A DNA stretch of 64,000 nucleotides from Mesorhizobium liriopis (GCF_024053505.1 NZ_JAMXQS010000004.1:310001-374000), one strand, 5' to 3'; positions 20,934-30,402 are shown, counted from the stretch's first letter. Notes: generated from the letters alone by a model not told the origin. Program-made: numbers and translations.

Positions 20934-21956
20934 TCAGCTCGCCTTGGCTTCCAGGCTGGAAATGCGGCGGTCGGTGAAGTTCAGCCGCCCATCGATGACC
21001 GGCCGCATCAAGGCCGCGAGTTCAGGGTCTCCTTCGAAGGCCCGGTCGAGTTCGGTCATCTGGTTCATGGCGACGAGCTGGAGAAGATCGCTTCGCACCG
21101 AGCCGTCTGCGCGACGGGGAAGCCGCGCCACCACTTGCACGAGATCCGCGCCTTTGGGTGCGGCTTCCGGTCCATCGCCTTCGATGAATGCGTAGATGCC
21201 GGTTCCTTTCGAAGGCAGCGGAAAGGGCACCAGAGCCACGTCGCGCACGGACGGTCTGGCCTTCAATGCCGAGGTGATCGCAGCGCCCTCGCGATCGATC
21301 CGGTCGCCCGTGCCTTCGCCGTCCGACCAGTTGAAGATGCCGCGGGTGACGAGGTTGTAAAGCTTCTTGCCCGTGTTCATCCAGATGCGTGAGGGCAGGG
21401 AGCGGCGCTTGAGGATGCGCTTGGCTGTCGGCGTCATCAATTGCGGTGCAAAGGAGCGGCGCTGCTTGAGCAGGTGCCGGAAGTCCTCATAGGCCATGGC
21501 CTTGAACAGCCAACCTCGCTTCGAGTGGACCGAGGCCAGCTGGAAGTCGATCACGCAGGCCCGGCCATCGGGCGACATCAGCCAGTTCTGCGGCTTCGCA
21601 AGGTCGTTATGCGTCAGGTTGCGCCGGCGAAAGGAGCGCAGGAGGCGGTGGGCGTCACGATACCATGCGGGGTCGGATGGCCGCGCGAGATGCAGCGGTG
21701 TGCCCTCGGTCCAGGTGCGCAGCAGGCCGTTGGCGTCCGTTTCGATCAGGCGCGGCGTGCCTTTTAGACCGGTCAAAGCGCGCAACGCACCGATCTCGCG
21801 CTTGGCAAGCCACCACGCCAAGGGGCGCGACCACCAGGGGCTCGCGGTGACGATGCGGCGGATCACCGGCGTTGCAGGATCGACTGCCAGATGTCCCTTC
21901 TGGGTTTCGGAAAACACGTCCCTTTTGAGGACAGCGTCTGTGAGAAAAGCCGTCAT
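20934..21956 (-). CDS. Kinase-like protein with an acyl-CoA-ligase-type C-terminal domain
   Basis: A 340-aa protein in two parts. Residues 1-215 resemble a small protein-kinase/RIO/KdkA-like fold: the catalytic loop is LTHNDLAKPQNW (HxDxxxxN pattern) and the metal-binding motif is IDFQLA, with DFQ in place of DFG. A canonical glycine-rich loop is not obvious. Residues 225-340 look like the C-terminal subdomain of adenylate-forming enzymes: RPSVRDVALVPFPLP, GTGIYAFIEG and LPRRADGSVRSDLLQLVAMN. The lysine normally found there (SGK) is replaced (DGS). I do not know a named family with this arrangement. It converges with the phosphoesterase gene, with 8 bp between stops. Confidence 0.7.
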   Translation of the reverse strand: MTAFLTDAVLKRDVFSETQKGHLAVDPATPVIRRIVTASPWWSRPLAWWLAKREIGALRALTGLKGTPRLIETDANGLLRTWTEGTPLHLARPSDPAWYRDAHRLLRSFRRRNLTHNDLAKPQNWLMSPDGRACVIDFQLASVHSKRGWLFKAMAYEDFRHLLKQRRSFAPQLMTPTAKRILKRRSLPSRIWMNTGKKLYNLVTRGIFNWSDGEGTGDRIDREGAAITSALKARPSVRDVALVPFPLPSKGTGIYAFIEGDGPEAAPKGADLVQVVARLPRRADGSVRSDLLQLVAMNQMTELDRAFEGDPELAALMRPVIDGRLNFTDRRISSLEAKAS

Positions 21957-22114
21957 CGCCTGCCTTTGTCGGATGGTTTCGCTTTAGCCAGCCGGCTTGC
22001 CTGTGGCAACCGTCATACCATGGACTGATGGAAGCAGGTGACTAGTTCCAAGCTTACGTGACCCAAACTTCAAGTCGCACTTGAGCAGAGCGAAAGCAGA
22101 ATCGGGAGAGGTAT

Positions 22115-22656
22115 TTGAGCGCGAAACTTCAGGCTACAAGAAAGGTCGAAAGCTTTCAGCTCAAGCCGTACGATGGCATCCCCAATAGCTGGCTTCCGCT
22201 CCTTCTCGTGCGTGGGGCGGTGGAAGCGACCGGATCTGAAGCGACGGCGTTGCTTGAGCGGAATGGGTGGGTGAGCACCTGGATCTACACCGTCTACCCA
22301 TTCTGGCATTTTCATACCAAGGGGCACGAAGTGCTGATCGGCGTCGCTGGAAGCGCGCTGATGGCATCGAAGCCGAAATGAAACCAGGCGACCTTGCTTT
22401 GATCCCGGCTGGTATAGGCCACAAACGCATTCGCGGCGATGATGGTTTCCAGGTCGTCGGCGGCTACCCAGTCGGTCAAAGTGGCAACATCGTCAGACCG
22501 GGCGAACTGGAGCCCTATGAAGTCGAACAGGCACTATCGCTGTTGCCGTTGCCGGAGAGTGATCCCCTCACAGGCGAGAGCGGCGGACTTTTGGATCAAT
22601 GGCGCCAATTTCGAGGTGACGCCGCGATAAGCAGGACAATCGCATTTAAGTCTTGA
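22115..22656 (+). pseudogene. Frameshifted cupin-family gene
   Basis: Two overlapping frames together give one cupin of the YjlB-like type. The first (from TTG 22115, preceded by GGGAGAGG) reads KPYDGIPNSWLPLLLVRGAV, then FWHFHTKGHEVLIGVAGSAL with metal-binding His residues, and hits a stop after ASKPK. The second frame picks up at about 22350 with DGIEAEMKPGDLALIPAG and continues with FQVVGGYPVGQSGN to a stop at 22656. The join loses the few residues normally between GVAGSA and the GD turn, so a short deletion plus frameshift is likely. A sequencing error would be the alternative. Confidence 0.75.
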
Positions 22657-22806
22657 CCTTGCCCGGAAGAAGGGTCCAAAGGCCTGCCGTAACGCTTGGT
22701 ACGCCCAAGCGATACTTTCGACGCGGTAGCTCGCCACCGACGCGCCCCTCTCAAGACGCTTCGCTTCAGCCCCCTGCCGCACCTGCTGCTTTCCGGAGCT
22801 CTTGAA

Positions 22807-24159
22807 GTGTCAACGACAACCGCCGATGCGCCGTCTGGCGCAGTTCCAACCAATTCTCGAACGCGTGTGATGCTGGCAAGCCTCGTCGGCACGACGATCG
22901 AGTTCTACGATTTCTACGTTTACGCGACTGCCGCCGTGCTGGTGTTCCCGCACCTCTTTTTCCCGAAGGGCGACGAGACTACGGCACTGCTCGGATCATT
23001 CGCCGCCTTCGGTGCCGCGATGCTCGCGCGTCCGCTCGGTGCCATCGTGTTCGGCCATCTGGGTGATCGTCATGGCCGCAAGGCGACGCTGGTCGGAGCG
23101 CTGCTCACGATGGGCATCGCAACATTCCTGATCGGCTGCCTTCCGATCTATGATTCCGTCGGTTGGCTCGCGACGGCACTTCTCGTGGTTCTTCGTCTGG
23201 CACAGGGCTTCGCGCTCGGTGGCGAATGGAGCGGCGCGGCGCTTGTTGCAACCGAAAACGCCCCTCCCGGCAAGCGCGCGGTGTTTGGCACATTTCCGCA
23301 GCTCGGCGCACCGCTGGGCTTCATTCTCGCGAACGGCCTGTTCCTGATCATCGCGGCACTTCTGCCTTCCACGGATCCGTCGCGCCCGTCCGACGCTTTC
23401 CTCGATTGGGGCTGGCGCATCCCGTTCCTGTTCTCTGCGGTCATGGTGATCATCGGGCTCTGGATTCGGTTGAGCCTCGTCGAGAGCAAGGCGTTCGAGA
23501 AGACCAAGAGCCGTGGTCTGGTCGAAAAGATGCCGCTCGCTGCAGCCTTCCGCACGCATTGGCGCGAACTGCTGCTCGGCACCTTCTACATGCTCGCGAC
23601 CTATGTGCTGTTCTACCTGATGACGACGTTCTCGCTGTCCTTCGGTCGTGCCGCGACCACCGCACCCGTGCCGGGTCTCGGCTACAGCTATACGAGCTTC
23701 GTTCTGATGATGATCGTGGGCGTCGTGTTCTTCGGTATCTTCACCATGCTGTCCGGCCCCTGGGCCGACCGCTGGGGCCGTCGGAAGACGCTGATCGCGG
23801 TGACGCTCGGCATCATCGTGTTCGGCTTCCTGTGGGTGCCGATGCTCTCGGCCGGCTTCATCGGCGTTATGGCGTGGCTCATCCTCGGTTTCAGCCTGAT
23901 GGGCATGACCTTCGGCCCGATGGGCGCACTGTTGCCTGAACTGTTCCCGGCCAGTGTCCGCTACACGGGGTCGGGCGTGTCCTACAACGTGTCGTCGATC
24001 CTGGGCGCCGCGCTTGCGCCTTTCGTTGCGGTCGCGCTCTGGTCGGAAGGCGCGGGCAGCCCGTTCTGGGTCGGCGTCTACCTCTCGGGCATGGCCGTGC
24101 TGACGCTGATCGCCTTGCTTCTTGGAAGCGAAACCAAGAACGTCGACATCGAGCGCTAG
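22807..24159 (+). CDS. MFS transporter of the metabolite:H+ symporter (MHS) family
   Basis: A 450-aa permease with 12 predicted membrane helices. I chose GTG 22807 because GGAG lies about 8 nt upstream and homologous sequence begins just after (RVMLASLVGTTIEFYDFYVY). MHS features are that TTIEFYDFYVY opening, FGHLGDRHGRKATL (the MFS loop 2-3 motif) and LRLAQGFALGGEWSGAAL. Relatives carry organic acids, betaines, shikimate or proline with protons; the substrate here is not evident. The stop codon lies in a CTAG that is also the stop of the convergent thioesterase gene. Confidence 0.88.
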   Translation: MSTTTADAPSGAVPTNSRTRVMLASLVGTTIEFYDFYVYATAAVLVFPHLFFPKGDETTALLGSFAAFGAAMLARPLGAIVFGHLGDRHGRKATLVGALLTMGIATFLIGCLPIYDSVGWLATALLVVLRLAQGFALGGEWSGAALVATENAPPGKRAVFGTFPQLGAPLGFILANGLFLIIAALLPSTDPSRPSDAFLDWGWRIPFLFSAVMVIIGLWIRLSLVESKAFEKTKSRGLVEKMPLAAAFRTHWRELLLGTFYMLATYVLFYLMTTFSLSFGRAATTAPVPGLGYSYTSFVLMMIVGVVFFGIFTMLSGPWADRWGRRKTLIAVTLGIIVFGFLWVPMLSAGFIGVMAWLILGFSLMGMTFGPMGALLPELFPASVRYTGSGVSYNVSSILGAALAPFVAVALWSEGAGSPFWVGVYLSGMAVLTLIALLLGSETKNVDIER

Positions 24160-24638
24160 CTCTTGCGAACGATCCCGATCGCGCGCCCCGCGCGGTCGGG
24201 TTTCGGCAGGGCCGAATGCAGAGCCTGTATGCGCTGGAGTTCAGCGGCGATCTCGTCAGGAAACGGCGCGACCTTCGGCCCGGCCATATCGATATGCAGT
24301 GAAAGCGTCTCCGCGGTGGCTGCGAGCCAGCCATCGGTGTGCCGGATTTCCTGATAGGTGTGCAGACGCTTGGCGTCATGATCGAGAAGCTGCAGGCTCA
24401 CCGTCACGCTGTCTTCCAAACGGAGCTCGCGCACGTAGCAGACGTGGATTTCGGCGGTGTAGATCGTGAATTGCCTGGTGCGCGCATATTCGGCACCGAG
24501 GCCCAGATCGTTCAGCGCCTGATCCGAGCCGCGATCGAAAATCACGTTGTAATAGGCCATGTTGAGGTGGCCGTTGTAGTCGATCCAGTCCTTCTGCACC
24601 TTGATGGGTTGTGAAACGAGGGGCAAAGGATCGCTCAT
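24156..24638 (-). CDS. Hotdog-fold acyl-CoA thioesterase (4HBT type)
   Basis: A 160-aa hotdog-fold protein. VQKDWIDYNGHLNMAYYNVIF matches the 4-hydroxybenzoyl-CoA thioesterase pattern, with the catalytic Asp/Asn-Gly-His-(L/M)N set. It resembles thioesterases that act with carnitine dehydrogenase in rhizobia and pseudomonads, but no carnitine gene is adjacent, so the substrate is left open. Upstream, at 24639-24738, lies the divergent promoter region shared with the FAD-linked dehydrogenase gene; no clear operator is seen there. Confidence 0.85.
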   Translation of the reverse strand: MSDPLPLVSQPIKVQKDWIDYNGHLNMAYYNVIFDRGSDQALNDLGLGAEYARTRQFTIYTAEIHVCYVRELRLEDSVTVSLQLLDHDAKRLHTYQEIRHTDGWLAATAETLSLHIDMAGPKVAPFPDEIAAELQRIQALHSALPKPDRAGRAIGIVRKS

Positions 24639-24738
24639 GAAAGCTCGCTATTTCGGGACGCTGTCGGTTAGGTCAGCCACAGAACACCGGCTCGCAACGT
24701 CTTGCAAGGCGGGTTCGTAAGGCCAGGAGGAGGTCGGT

Positions 24739-26157
24739 TTGGCACTCAGTGATTTCGGCAGCGCTGCGCGCAACGAAGCGGGGATCGCTGCCATCCTGCC
24801 GATCCTGAAAGAGCGCTTCGGCGATATCTTTCACGCGAGTGCCGCGATGCGCGAAACGCATGCGCATACGACCACTTATATTCCAAGCCAGATTCCCGAC
24901 GGCGTCCTGTTTGCCCGTTCGACTGCCGACGTGCAGGAAGCGGTGCGCATTTGCGCGACGCATCGCGTGCCGCTCATACCCTTCGGTACAGGTTCCTCGC
25001 TTGAAGGGCACGTGAACGCGCCGGCGGGCGGCATTTCCATCGATACGTCTTCCATGAACCGCGTGCTGGCTGTGAATGCACAGGATCTCGACTGCACGGT
25101 CGAGCCCGGTGTCACGCGCGAAGCGCTCAACACTTATCTGCGTGATACAGGTCTCTTCTTTCCGATCGACCCCGGCGCCAATGCGAGCCTGGGCGGCATG
25201 GCGGCAACGCGCGCGTCGGGTACCAACGCCGTGCGCTATGGTACGATGCGGGAGAACGTGATCGCGCTGGAAGCCGTGATGGCGGACGGCGAGGTCGTTC
25301 GGACGGCGCAGCGCGCGCGCAAGAGTTCTGCCGGCTACGACCTTACGCGGCTCCTGATCGGCTCCGAGGGAACGCTCGGCATCATCACAGGCCTGACCCT
25401 CAAACTTCAGGGCATTCCCGAGGCCATCTCCGGTGGCGTCTGTCCGTTTCCAAGCGTCGAAGCAGCTTGTGACGCGGTGATCCTGACGATCCAGTCGGGC
25501 ATCCCTGTGGCACGGATCGAATTGGTCAATGCCCTTCAGATGCGAGCGCTCAAGACCTACTCGAAACTCGATTACCCTGAGACGCCCTGCCTGTTTCTGG
25601 AATTTCATGGCAGCCCCGCCAGCGTCGCGGAGCAAGCCGAACGTTTCGGCGAGATTGCTGAAGAGTTCGGCGGCGGACCTTTTCTTTGGACGGTCGATGC
25701 GGAGGAGCGCGCCAAACTCTGGAAGGCGCGGCACGACGCTTACTGGGCTTCGCTCACCTTGCGCCCAGGTGCGAAGGGGCTTTCAACAGATGTCTGCGTG
25801 CCGATTTCCAGGCTCGCCGAGTGCATCAGGGAAACCGAGGCGGATATCGAGCAGGCTGGATTGATCGCGCCGATCGTAGGTCATGTGGGCGACGGCAATT
25901 TTCACACGCTCGTGCTCATCGATACGGACGATCCGTCGGATATTCTCAAGGCGGAAAACTTCGTCGCGCGCCTCAACGAACGTGCCCTACGCATGGACGG
26001 CACCTGCACCGGTGAACATGGTATCGGACAAGGCAAGATGAAGTTTCTCGAAGCCGAACTCGGCCACGGCGTGGCGGTCATGCGTGCGGTGAAGCACGCG
26101 CTCGATCCCCTCAACATCATGAATCCGGGCAAAATCCTGTTGCCTAGGGGCGTTTAG
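24739..26157 (+). CDS. FAD-linked 2-hydroxyacid dehydrogenase (D-lactate/glycolate oxidase type)
   Basis: A 472-aa flavoprotein of the vanillyl-alcohol-oxidase fold that oxidises D-2-hydroxyacids such as D-lactate and passes electrons to cytochrome c or quinone. The TTG start is supported by a strong AGGAGG upstream. FAD contacts are LIPFGTGSSLEGHVNAPAGG and GLFFPIDPGANASLGGMAAT, then LLIGSEGTLGIITGLTLKL. The C-terminal cap holds VGHVGDGNFHTL (metal/substrate His) and GTCTGEHGIGQGKMKFL. It lacks a signal peptide. D-lactate, glycolate and D-2-hydroxyglutarate are all possible substrates. Confidence 0.88.
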   Translation: MALSDFGSAARNEAGIAAILPILKERFGDIFHASAAMRETHAHTTTYIPSQIPDGVLFARSTADVQEAVRICATHRVPLIPFGTGSSLEGHVNAPAGGISIDTSSMNRVLAVNAQDLDCTVEPGVTREALNTYLRDTGLFFPIDPGANASLGGMAATRASGTNAVRYGTMRENVIALEAVMADGEVVRTAQRARKSSAGYDLTRLLIGSEGTLGIITGLTLKLQGIPEAISGGVCPFPSVEAACDAVILTIQSGIPVARIELVNALQMRALKTYSKLDYPETPCLFLEFHGSPASVAEQAERFGEIAEEFGGGPFLWTVDAEERAKLWKARHDAYWASLTLRPGAKGLSTDVCVPISRLAECIRETEADIEQAGLIAPIVGHVGDGNFHTLVLIDTDDPSDILKAENFVARLNERALRMDGTCTGEHGIGQGKMKFLEAELGHGVAVMRAVKHALDPLNIMNPGKILLPRGV

Positions 26158-26238
26158 CGTCATTTTGATCAATGGTTTGATCGACATGAGGCTGAGCCTG
26201 TGATGAAGCTCGGCAACGTTTTCTGAACCCGGCAGCCG

Positions 26239-29200
26239 ATGCTCGCGCGCTTGTTCGTTTTCTTTGGGGGACTTTTCGTCCTGGCGCTGCTTGCAGCGCT
26301 GGTGCTGCCGCACGTCATCACCTGGAACAATTATCGCGCTGATTTCGAGCGCGAGGCGACCGCCATTCTCGGCCGGCAAGTGACCGTGCGGGGCGATGCC
26401 TCCGCGCGGCTTTTGCCGTTTCCATCAGTGACGTTTTCCGACGTATCCGTGGCGGGCGGCACGAATGGCGCGCCCGCGATGACCGTCGACAGTTTTTCCA
26501 TGGACGCCGAACTTGCTCCCTTCATGAGCGGCGAATTCCGCATCTTCGATATGCGCATCTCGCGCCCACGCGCCAATGTCGAACTGGCCGAGGATGGCAC
26601 GCTGGATTGGGCGTTGCGCCCCTCGTCGCCCTTCGATCCGGCGCGCACGCAGCTCGAAAAGGTGACTGTGACGGATGGCGAAATCGTGCTGCACGACCAG
26701 CGCGGCGGGCGGGCGCACCGCCTCTCGGACATCGATGCGGCAATCTCGGCGCGTTCGCTGGCGGGACCATGGCGGTTCGATGGCACACTCGATCTCGATG
26801 GAATACCGACCGCACTGACGCTGTCGACCGGTACGGCGCGCGAGGGCGCGATGCCTTTGAAGCTGTCCGTCACACCGACACCGCTCGGCGTGACGCTCTC
26901 GGCGGAAGGAAACGCCAAGCTTACCGAAGGCAAGCCTGAATATTCAGGCACATTTCGTCTCGGTCGCGCGGTGGCCGTGGCCGTTGCCGGCGATGACGAG
27001 CCTGACGACGAGGCCGCGCCTTCGCAACCTAGCTTCAGGCTCAACGGGCAGTTCGCGCTCGATCATGAGAGGCTTGCCGTCGATCAGTTCCGCTTCGAGA
27101 CCGGTCCGCTCGATCAGCCCTACACGGCGGACGGCACCGCGCAGATTATGTTTGGTCGCGACCCACGCTTTAAGGTTGAAGCGGACGGTGCGCAGGTGCG
27201 GCTCGATGAGCCGGCAGAGGAGGGTGAGGCGCCACCCGCGCCACTCACCCTAGACCAGCGCCTGACAGCATTTGAGGACTGGCTCGATACTCTCCCCACA
27301 TCGGCAATACCCGGAACAGTCGAACTCAATCTGCCCGCCATCGTAGCTGGTGATACCACGATACGTGACGTTCGCCTGTCCGCTGAACCGGTGGAACAGG
27401 GATGGCGCATCGGTTCGCTTGCCGCGACCCTGCCGGGGCGTGCCACGCTCGAAGCTCAGGGCACGTTGCGAGAAGGCGAGCAGTTCGGTTTCGAGGGACA
27501 GTTGCTGCTCGCAGTCGGGCAACCTTCCGGTTTCGCCGCGTGGCTCGCGCGCGACGTGGATGAGGCGATCCGCCGTCTGCCGTCCGGCGGTTTCAATGCG
27601 AAAGTTTCGCTCACGCGCAACGAGCAGCGCCTGCAGGATCTCGAACTCGTTCTTGGCGGCGCGACATTCAAAGGCTCGGCCACCAACCTCCAACCAGCCA
27701 ATGGCCGCGCGCAGGCCAGCGTGACACTCGACGGCGGCGCTCTCGATCTTGACCAAGCCGCCGCTTTCACGTCGATTTTTTTCAGCGGCGAGGGTCGCAA
27801 TCGTTTCGCCGACCGGGACCTATCACTCAGCATCAAGGCGGGGCCGGTCGCGGTTGCCAGCGTCGAGGCGAAGCGTGTCGATGCCGCGCTCCAGCTGCGT
27901 GGTGACCGCATCGCGATCGAGCGGCTGAACGTCCAAGGTCTGGCGGATGCGGATATAGCGCTCAAAGGCGAGGTCGCCGGGTTGGCAGGGCGTCCCACCG
28001 GGCAGATCACCGCCAATGTCGAGGCTGGTGATCTGCTGCCTCTCGCTGAGTTCTTGTCGAGCCGCTTTCCCCATCCCGCGCTCGCCACATTGGTCGAGCA
28101 GGCGAAAGCTTATCCCGGTCTGCTGGCCGACAGCCGGCTTGCGCTCGATCTACGCTCTGACGCGAGCGCGGGGGGTAACGCCTCGCTTTCGGCAAATGGC
28201 AATGTCGGCGGCACGGATGTTAACACGAGCTGGAAGGCGAACGGAGAGCTCTCATCAGTTCTGGACACGCCGCTCGATGGCTCGCTCAATCTTCGCGATG
28301 GCTCCGGCGAGCGCGTTTTGGCTCTGATAGGGCTTCCGGCCCTTCCCATCGGGCTGCTCGGCGACACGAAGGCGGTTGTCACATTGAAAGGAACCGCTCG
28401 CGAGGGGCTGGCGACCGATGCGACGCTTTCGGGCAACGGCTTCTCGGCGAGCTTCGAAGGTACGTCTGAGGCTCTGGAGTCCGGTTTGATCCTCAAAGGT
28501 GCGGCGCGGGTCGACGCCGAGGATGTCGAGCCCTGGCTACAAACGGTCGGCATGGGTCTGCCCGGCTTCGGGCTCGGCACGCCGGTCGGCATCGGCGCCA
28601 ATCTCGACTTTGCTTCGGGTTTGCTGATCCTGTCCGAATTATCCGGCAGCGTCGATGAGAATGCCGTGGGCGGAGAGGTCAATGTCGCGATGAAGGACGG
28701 CGTGCCGGAAATCTCGGGCGCGCTCGAACTCGATGCTCTGGAGCTTCAGCGTGTGGCCGCCCTCATGCTTGGACCCACGGCGTTCGATGTGGGCAACGAG
28801 TTTCTTCCCTCGGTCCCCTTCGCGCAGAGTGCCGCGCTGCCTTTCTCGTTGGCGCTTGAGATGTCGGTCGGAAGCCTGACTGGCGGCGCACTCGGAGAGG
28901 TCGAGGATGCCAGTTTCTCGCTTGAGTTGAACAGCGAGCATGCCGCGGTGAACGGCTTGTCCGGCAAAGTCGCGGGCGGGGCGGCGAAAGGAACTGCGGA
29001 ACTGCGCAACAATGGCGGAACGGCGCTTCTGACCGCGCAGCTGAGCGTGTCCGGCGCTGACGCCTCACTGCTCTTGCCCGATGCGGGCATCGCGGGACAG
29101 GGAGATGCCTCAGCCTCTATCACTTCAAGCGGCAAGACGGTTGGTGGCTTGGTTTCGAACCTTTCCGGATCGGGTACGGCCAGTGTCGCGAATATCGAGA

Positions 29201-29970
29201 TCGCCGGCTTCAACCCGGCAGCCTTCCCCGCGCTGATCGCCGCTGCCGACAAGATCGGGCGCGACGTGACTGCTGAAAACGTCGCACAATTCACACCCAA
29301 GCTGGTGAGCGCCGGCACCTTTACCGCACCTCGCGCCGATCTGGCCTTCACGATCGCGGGCGGCACCCTGCGTGCCCCCACCGTGACGCTCAATGGGCAG
29401 GGCGCCACGCTGACGGCCGAGCTGCGCGGCGATCTCAATCGTGGCGACATGCAGGTCAATGGGACGCTTGCTTTTCTCCCCGGCGATGAGGCGCTGGTCG
29501 GTTCCGAGCCCGTAGTCAACTTCTCGCGCGGTGGTCCGCTTTCGGACACGACCCTGCGCTGGGATGCGGGACCACTTGCGCAATTCCTTACCCAACGCGC
29601 GCTGGAGCGTGAGCAGGCCCGGGTCGAGTCGATGCAGGCCGGCATTCTTGAACAGCAGCGGCTGCGTCGTGAGGTCCGTCTCTACACGACTCTACAGCAG
29701 GAGCGCGAGCGCGCCGCGGCCGAGAAGGCACGCGAGGCTGAAGCGGCGCGATTGCGAGCAGAGGAGCGTGCGGCGATCGAGGCTGCGGCCCGCGAAGGGC
29801 AGGCCGAAAAGGAGCGACAGGCGACTGAGCAGCGGGAGCGTGAGGAGCGCGAAAGGCAGGATGCCGAGCGTCGCGCACAAGAGCAGCGCGAGGCAAGGCC
29901 GCCAGCAAGGGCACAGCCGACACCGGCCCTGCCACCGCTAGATTTGCGGGAATTCACGAACCCGCTTTGA
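26239..29970 (+). CDS. AsmA family protein (1243 aa)
   Basis: Large inner-membrane-anchored periplasmic protein of the AsmA/TamB-like group, thought to bridge the envelope for phospholipid transport. A signal-anchor (LARLFVFFGGLFVLALLAALVLPHV) precedes the AsmA N-terminal domain (NNYRADFEREATAILGRQVTV). Beta-rich repeats follow for about 1100 residues. The last 130 residues are unlike AsmA: an extended Arg/Glu/Ala/Gln helix (QQERERAAAEKAREAEAARL) predicted to be a coiled coil, then a Pro-rich end. Starts at ATG 26239, 81 bp after the dehydrogenase gene. It ends 5 bp from the convergent RHH gene. Confidence 0.88.
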   Translation: MLARLFVFFGGLFVLALLAALVLPHVITWNNYRADFEREATAILGRQVTVRGDASARLLPFPSVTFSDVSVAGGTNGAPAMTVDSFSMDAELAPFMSGEFRIFDMRISRPRANVELAEDGTLDWALRPSSPFDPARTQLEKVTVTDGEIVLHDQRGGRAHRLSDIDAAISARSLAGPWRFDGTLDLDGIPTALTLSTGTAREGAMPLKLSVTPTPLGVTLSAEGNAKLTEGKPEYSGTFRLGRAVAVAVAGDDEPDDEAAPSQPSFRLNGQFALDHERLAVDQFRFETGPLDQPYTADGTAQIMFGRDPRFKVEADGAQVRLDEPAEEGEAPPAPLTLDQRLTAFEDWLDTLPTSAIPGTVELNLPAIVAGDTTIRDVRLSAEPVEQGWRIGSLAATLPGRATLEAQGTLREGEQFGFEGQLLLAVGQPSGFAAWLARDVDEAIRRLPSGGFNAKVSLTRNEQRLQDLELVLGGATFKGSATNLQPANGRAQASVTLDGGALDLDQAAAFTSIFFSGEGRNRFADRDLSLSIKAGPVAVASVEAKRVDAALQLRGDRIAIERLNVQGLADADIALKGEVAGLAGRPTGQITANVEAGDLLPLAEFLSSRFPHPALATLVEQAKAYPGLLADSRLALDLRSDASAGGNASLSANGNVGGTDVNTSWKANGELSSVLDTPLDGSLNLRDGSGERVLALIGLPALPIGLLGDTKAVVTLKGTAREGLATDATLSGNGFSASFEGTSEALESGLILKGAARVDAEDVEPWLQTVGMGLPGFGLGTPVGIGANLDFASGLLILSELSGSVDENAVGGEVNVAMKDGVPEISGALELDALELQRVAALMLGPTAFDVGNEFLPSVPFAQSAALPFSLALEMSVGSLTGGALGEVEDASFSLELNSEHAAVNGLSGKVAGGAAKGTAELRNNGGTALLTAQLSVSGADASLLLPDAGIAGQGDASASITSSGKTVGGLVSNLSGSGTASVANIEIAGFNPAAFPALIAAADKIGRDVTAENVAQFTPKLVSAGTFTAPRADLAFTIAGGTLRAPTVTLNGQGATLTAELRGDLNRGDMQVNGTLAFLPGDEALVGSEPVVNFSRGGPLSDTTLRWDAGPLAQFLTQRALEREQARVESMQAGILEQQRLRREVRLYTTLQQERERAAAEKAREAEAARLRAEERAAIEAAAREGQAEKERQATEQREREERERQDAERRAQEQREARPPARAQPTPALPPLDLREFTNPL

Positions 29971-29975
29971 GAATT

Positions 29976-30218
29976 TCAGTCGCTTGTAGCGGCGGCATGG
30001 TCAGCGTTGCCCTTGACGCTTCCCAACACAAATAGCCGCAAGGCCGAGGACAAATTCGCATCTCTCGGTCGCGTTTCGTCGACCTCCGCAATCAACGCGG
30101 CCAGCGCGATGCCCCGCCGTTCGGCCACCAAGCGCAACTCCTCCATGAACGGCTTTTCCAATGAGAAGCTCGTGCGATGGCCGCGAATGGAAACAGAGTG
30201 CTTTTCGACGGTGCTCAA
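29976..30218 (-). CDS. Ribbon-helix-helix domain protein
   Basis: An 80-aa protein. HSVSIRGHRTSFSLEKPFMEELRLVAERRG is a beta strand followed by two helices, as in the RHH_4 family of short DNA-binding or adaptor proteins. It overlaps the DUF4169 gene by four bases and is the last gene of an sspB-DUF4169-RHH unit that recurs in rhizobia. No toxin partner is present, so an antitoxin role is unlikely. DNA targets are not known. Confidence 0.8.
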   Translation of the reverse strand: MSTVEKHSVSIRGHRTSFSLEKPFMEELRLVAERRGIALAALIAEVDETRPRDANLSSALRLFVLGSVKGNADHAAATSD

Positions 30219-30397
30219 GGCTTCTCGCGCTTATGCGCATCGAGCTTGCGGATCGCCGATTGGGCTTCGGCCTTGGCGAGAGATTTCTCGGCTTTGGTGC
30301 GGCCAAAAGAAAGGCGGCTGGCCTCGGCGTCCTTTTCCCGCGCATCACGCGCGACGCGCTTGCGATGAGATCGCAGGTTGACGACCTCGGCGGTCAT
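30215..30397 (-). CDS. DUF4169 family small protein
   Basis: A 60-aa, highly charged, probably helical protein starting MTAEVVNLRSHRKRVARDAR, with conserved Glu/Ala/Lys-rich repeats (DAEASRLSFGRTKAEKSLAK). The family has no known function. It follows sspB by 5 bp and overlaps the RHH gene by four bases (ATGA), so all three are translated from one mRNA. Confidence 0.8.
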   Translation of the reverse strand: MTAEVVNLRSHRKRVARDAREKDAEASRLSFGRTKAEKSLAKAEAQSAIRKLDAHKREKP

Positions 30398-30402
30398 GCC
30401 GC

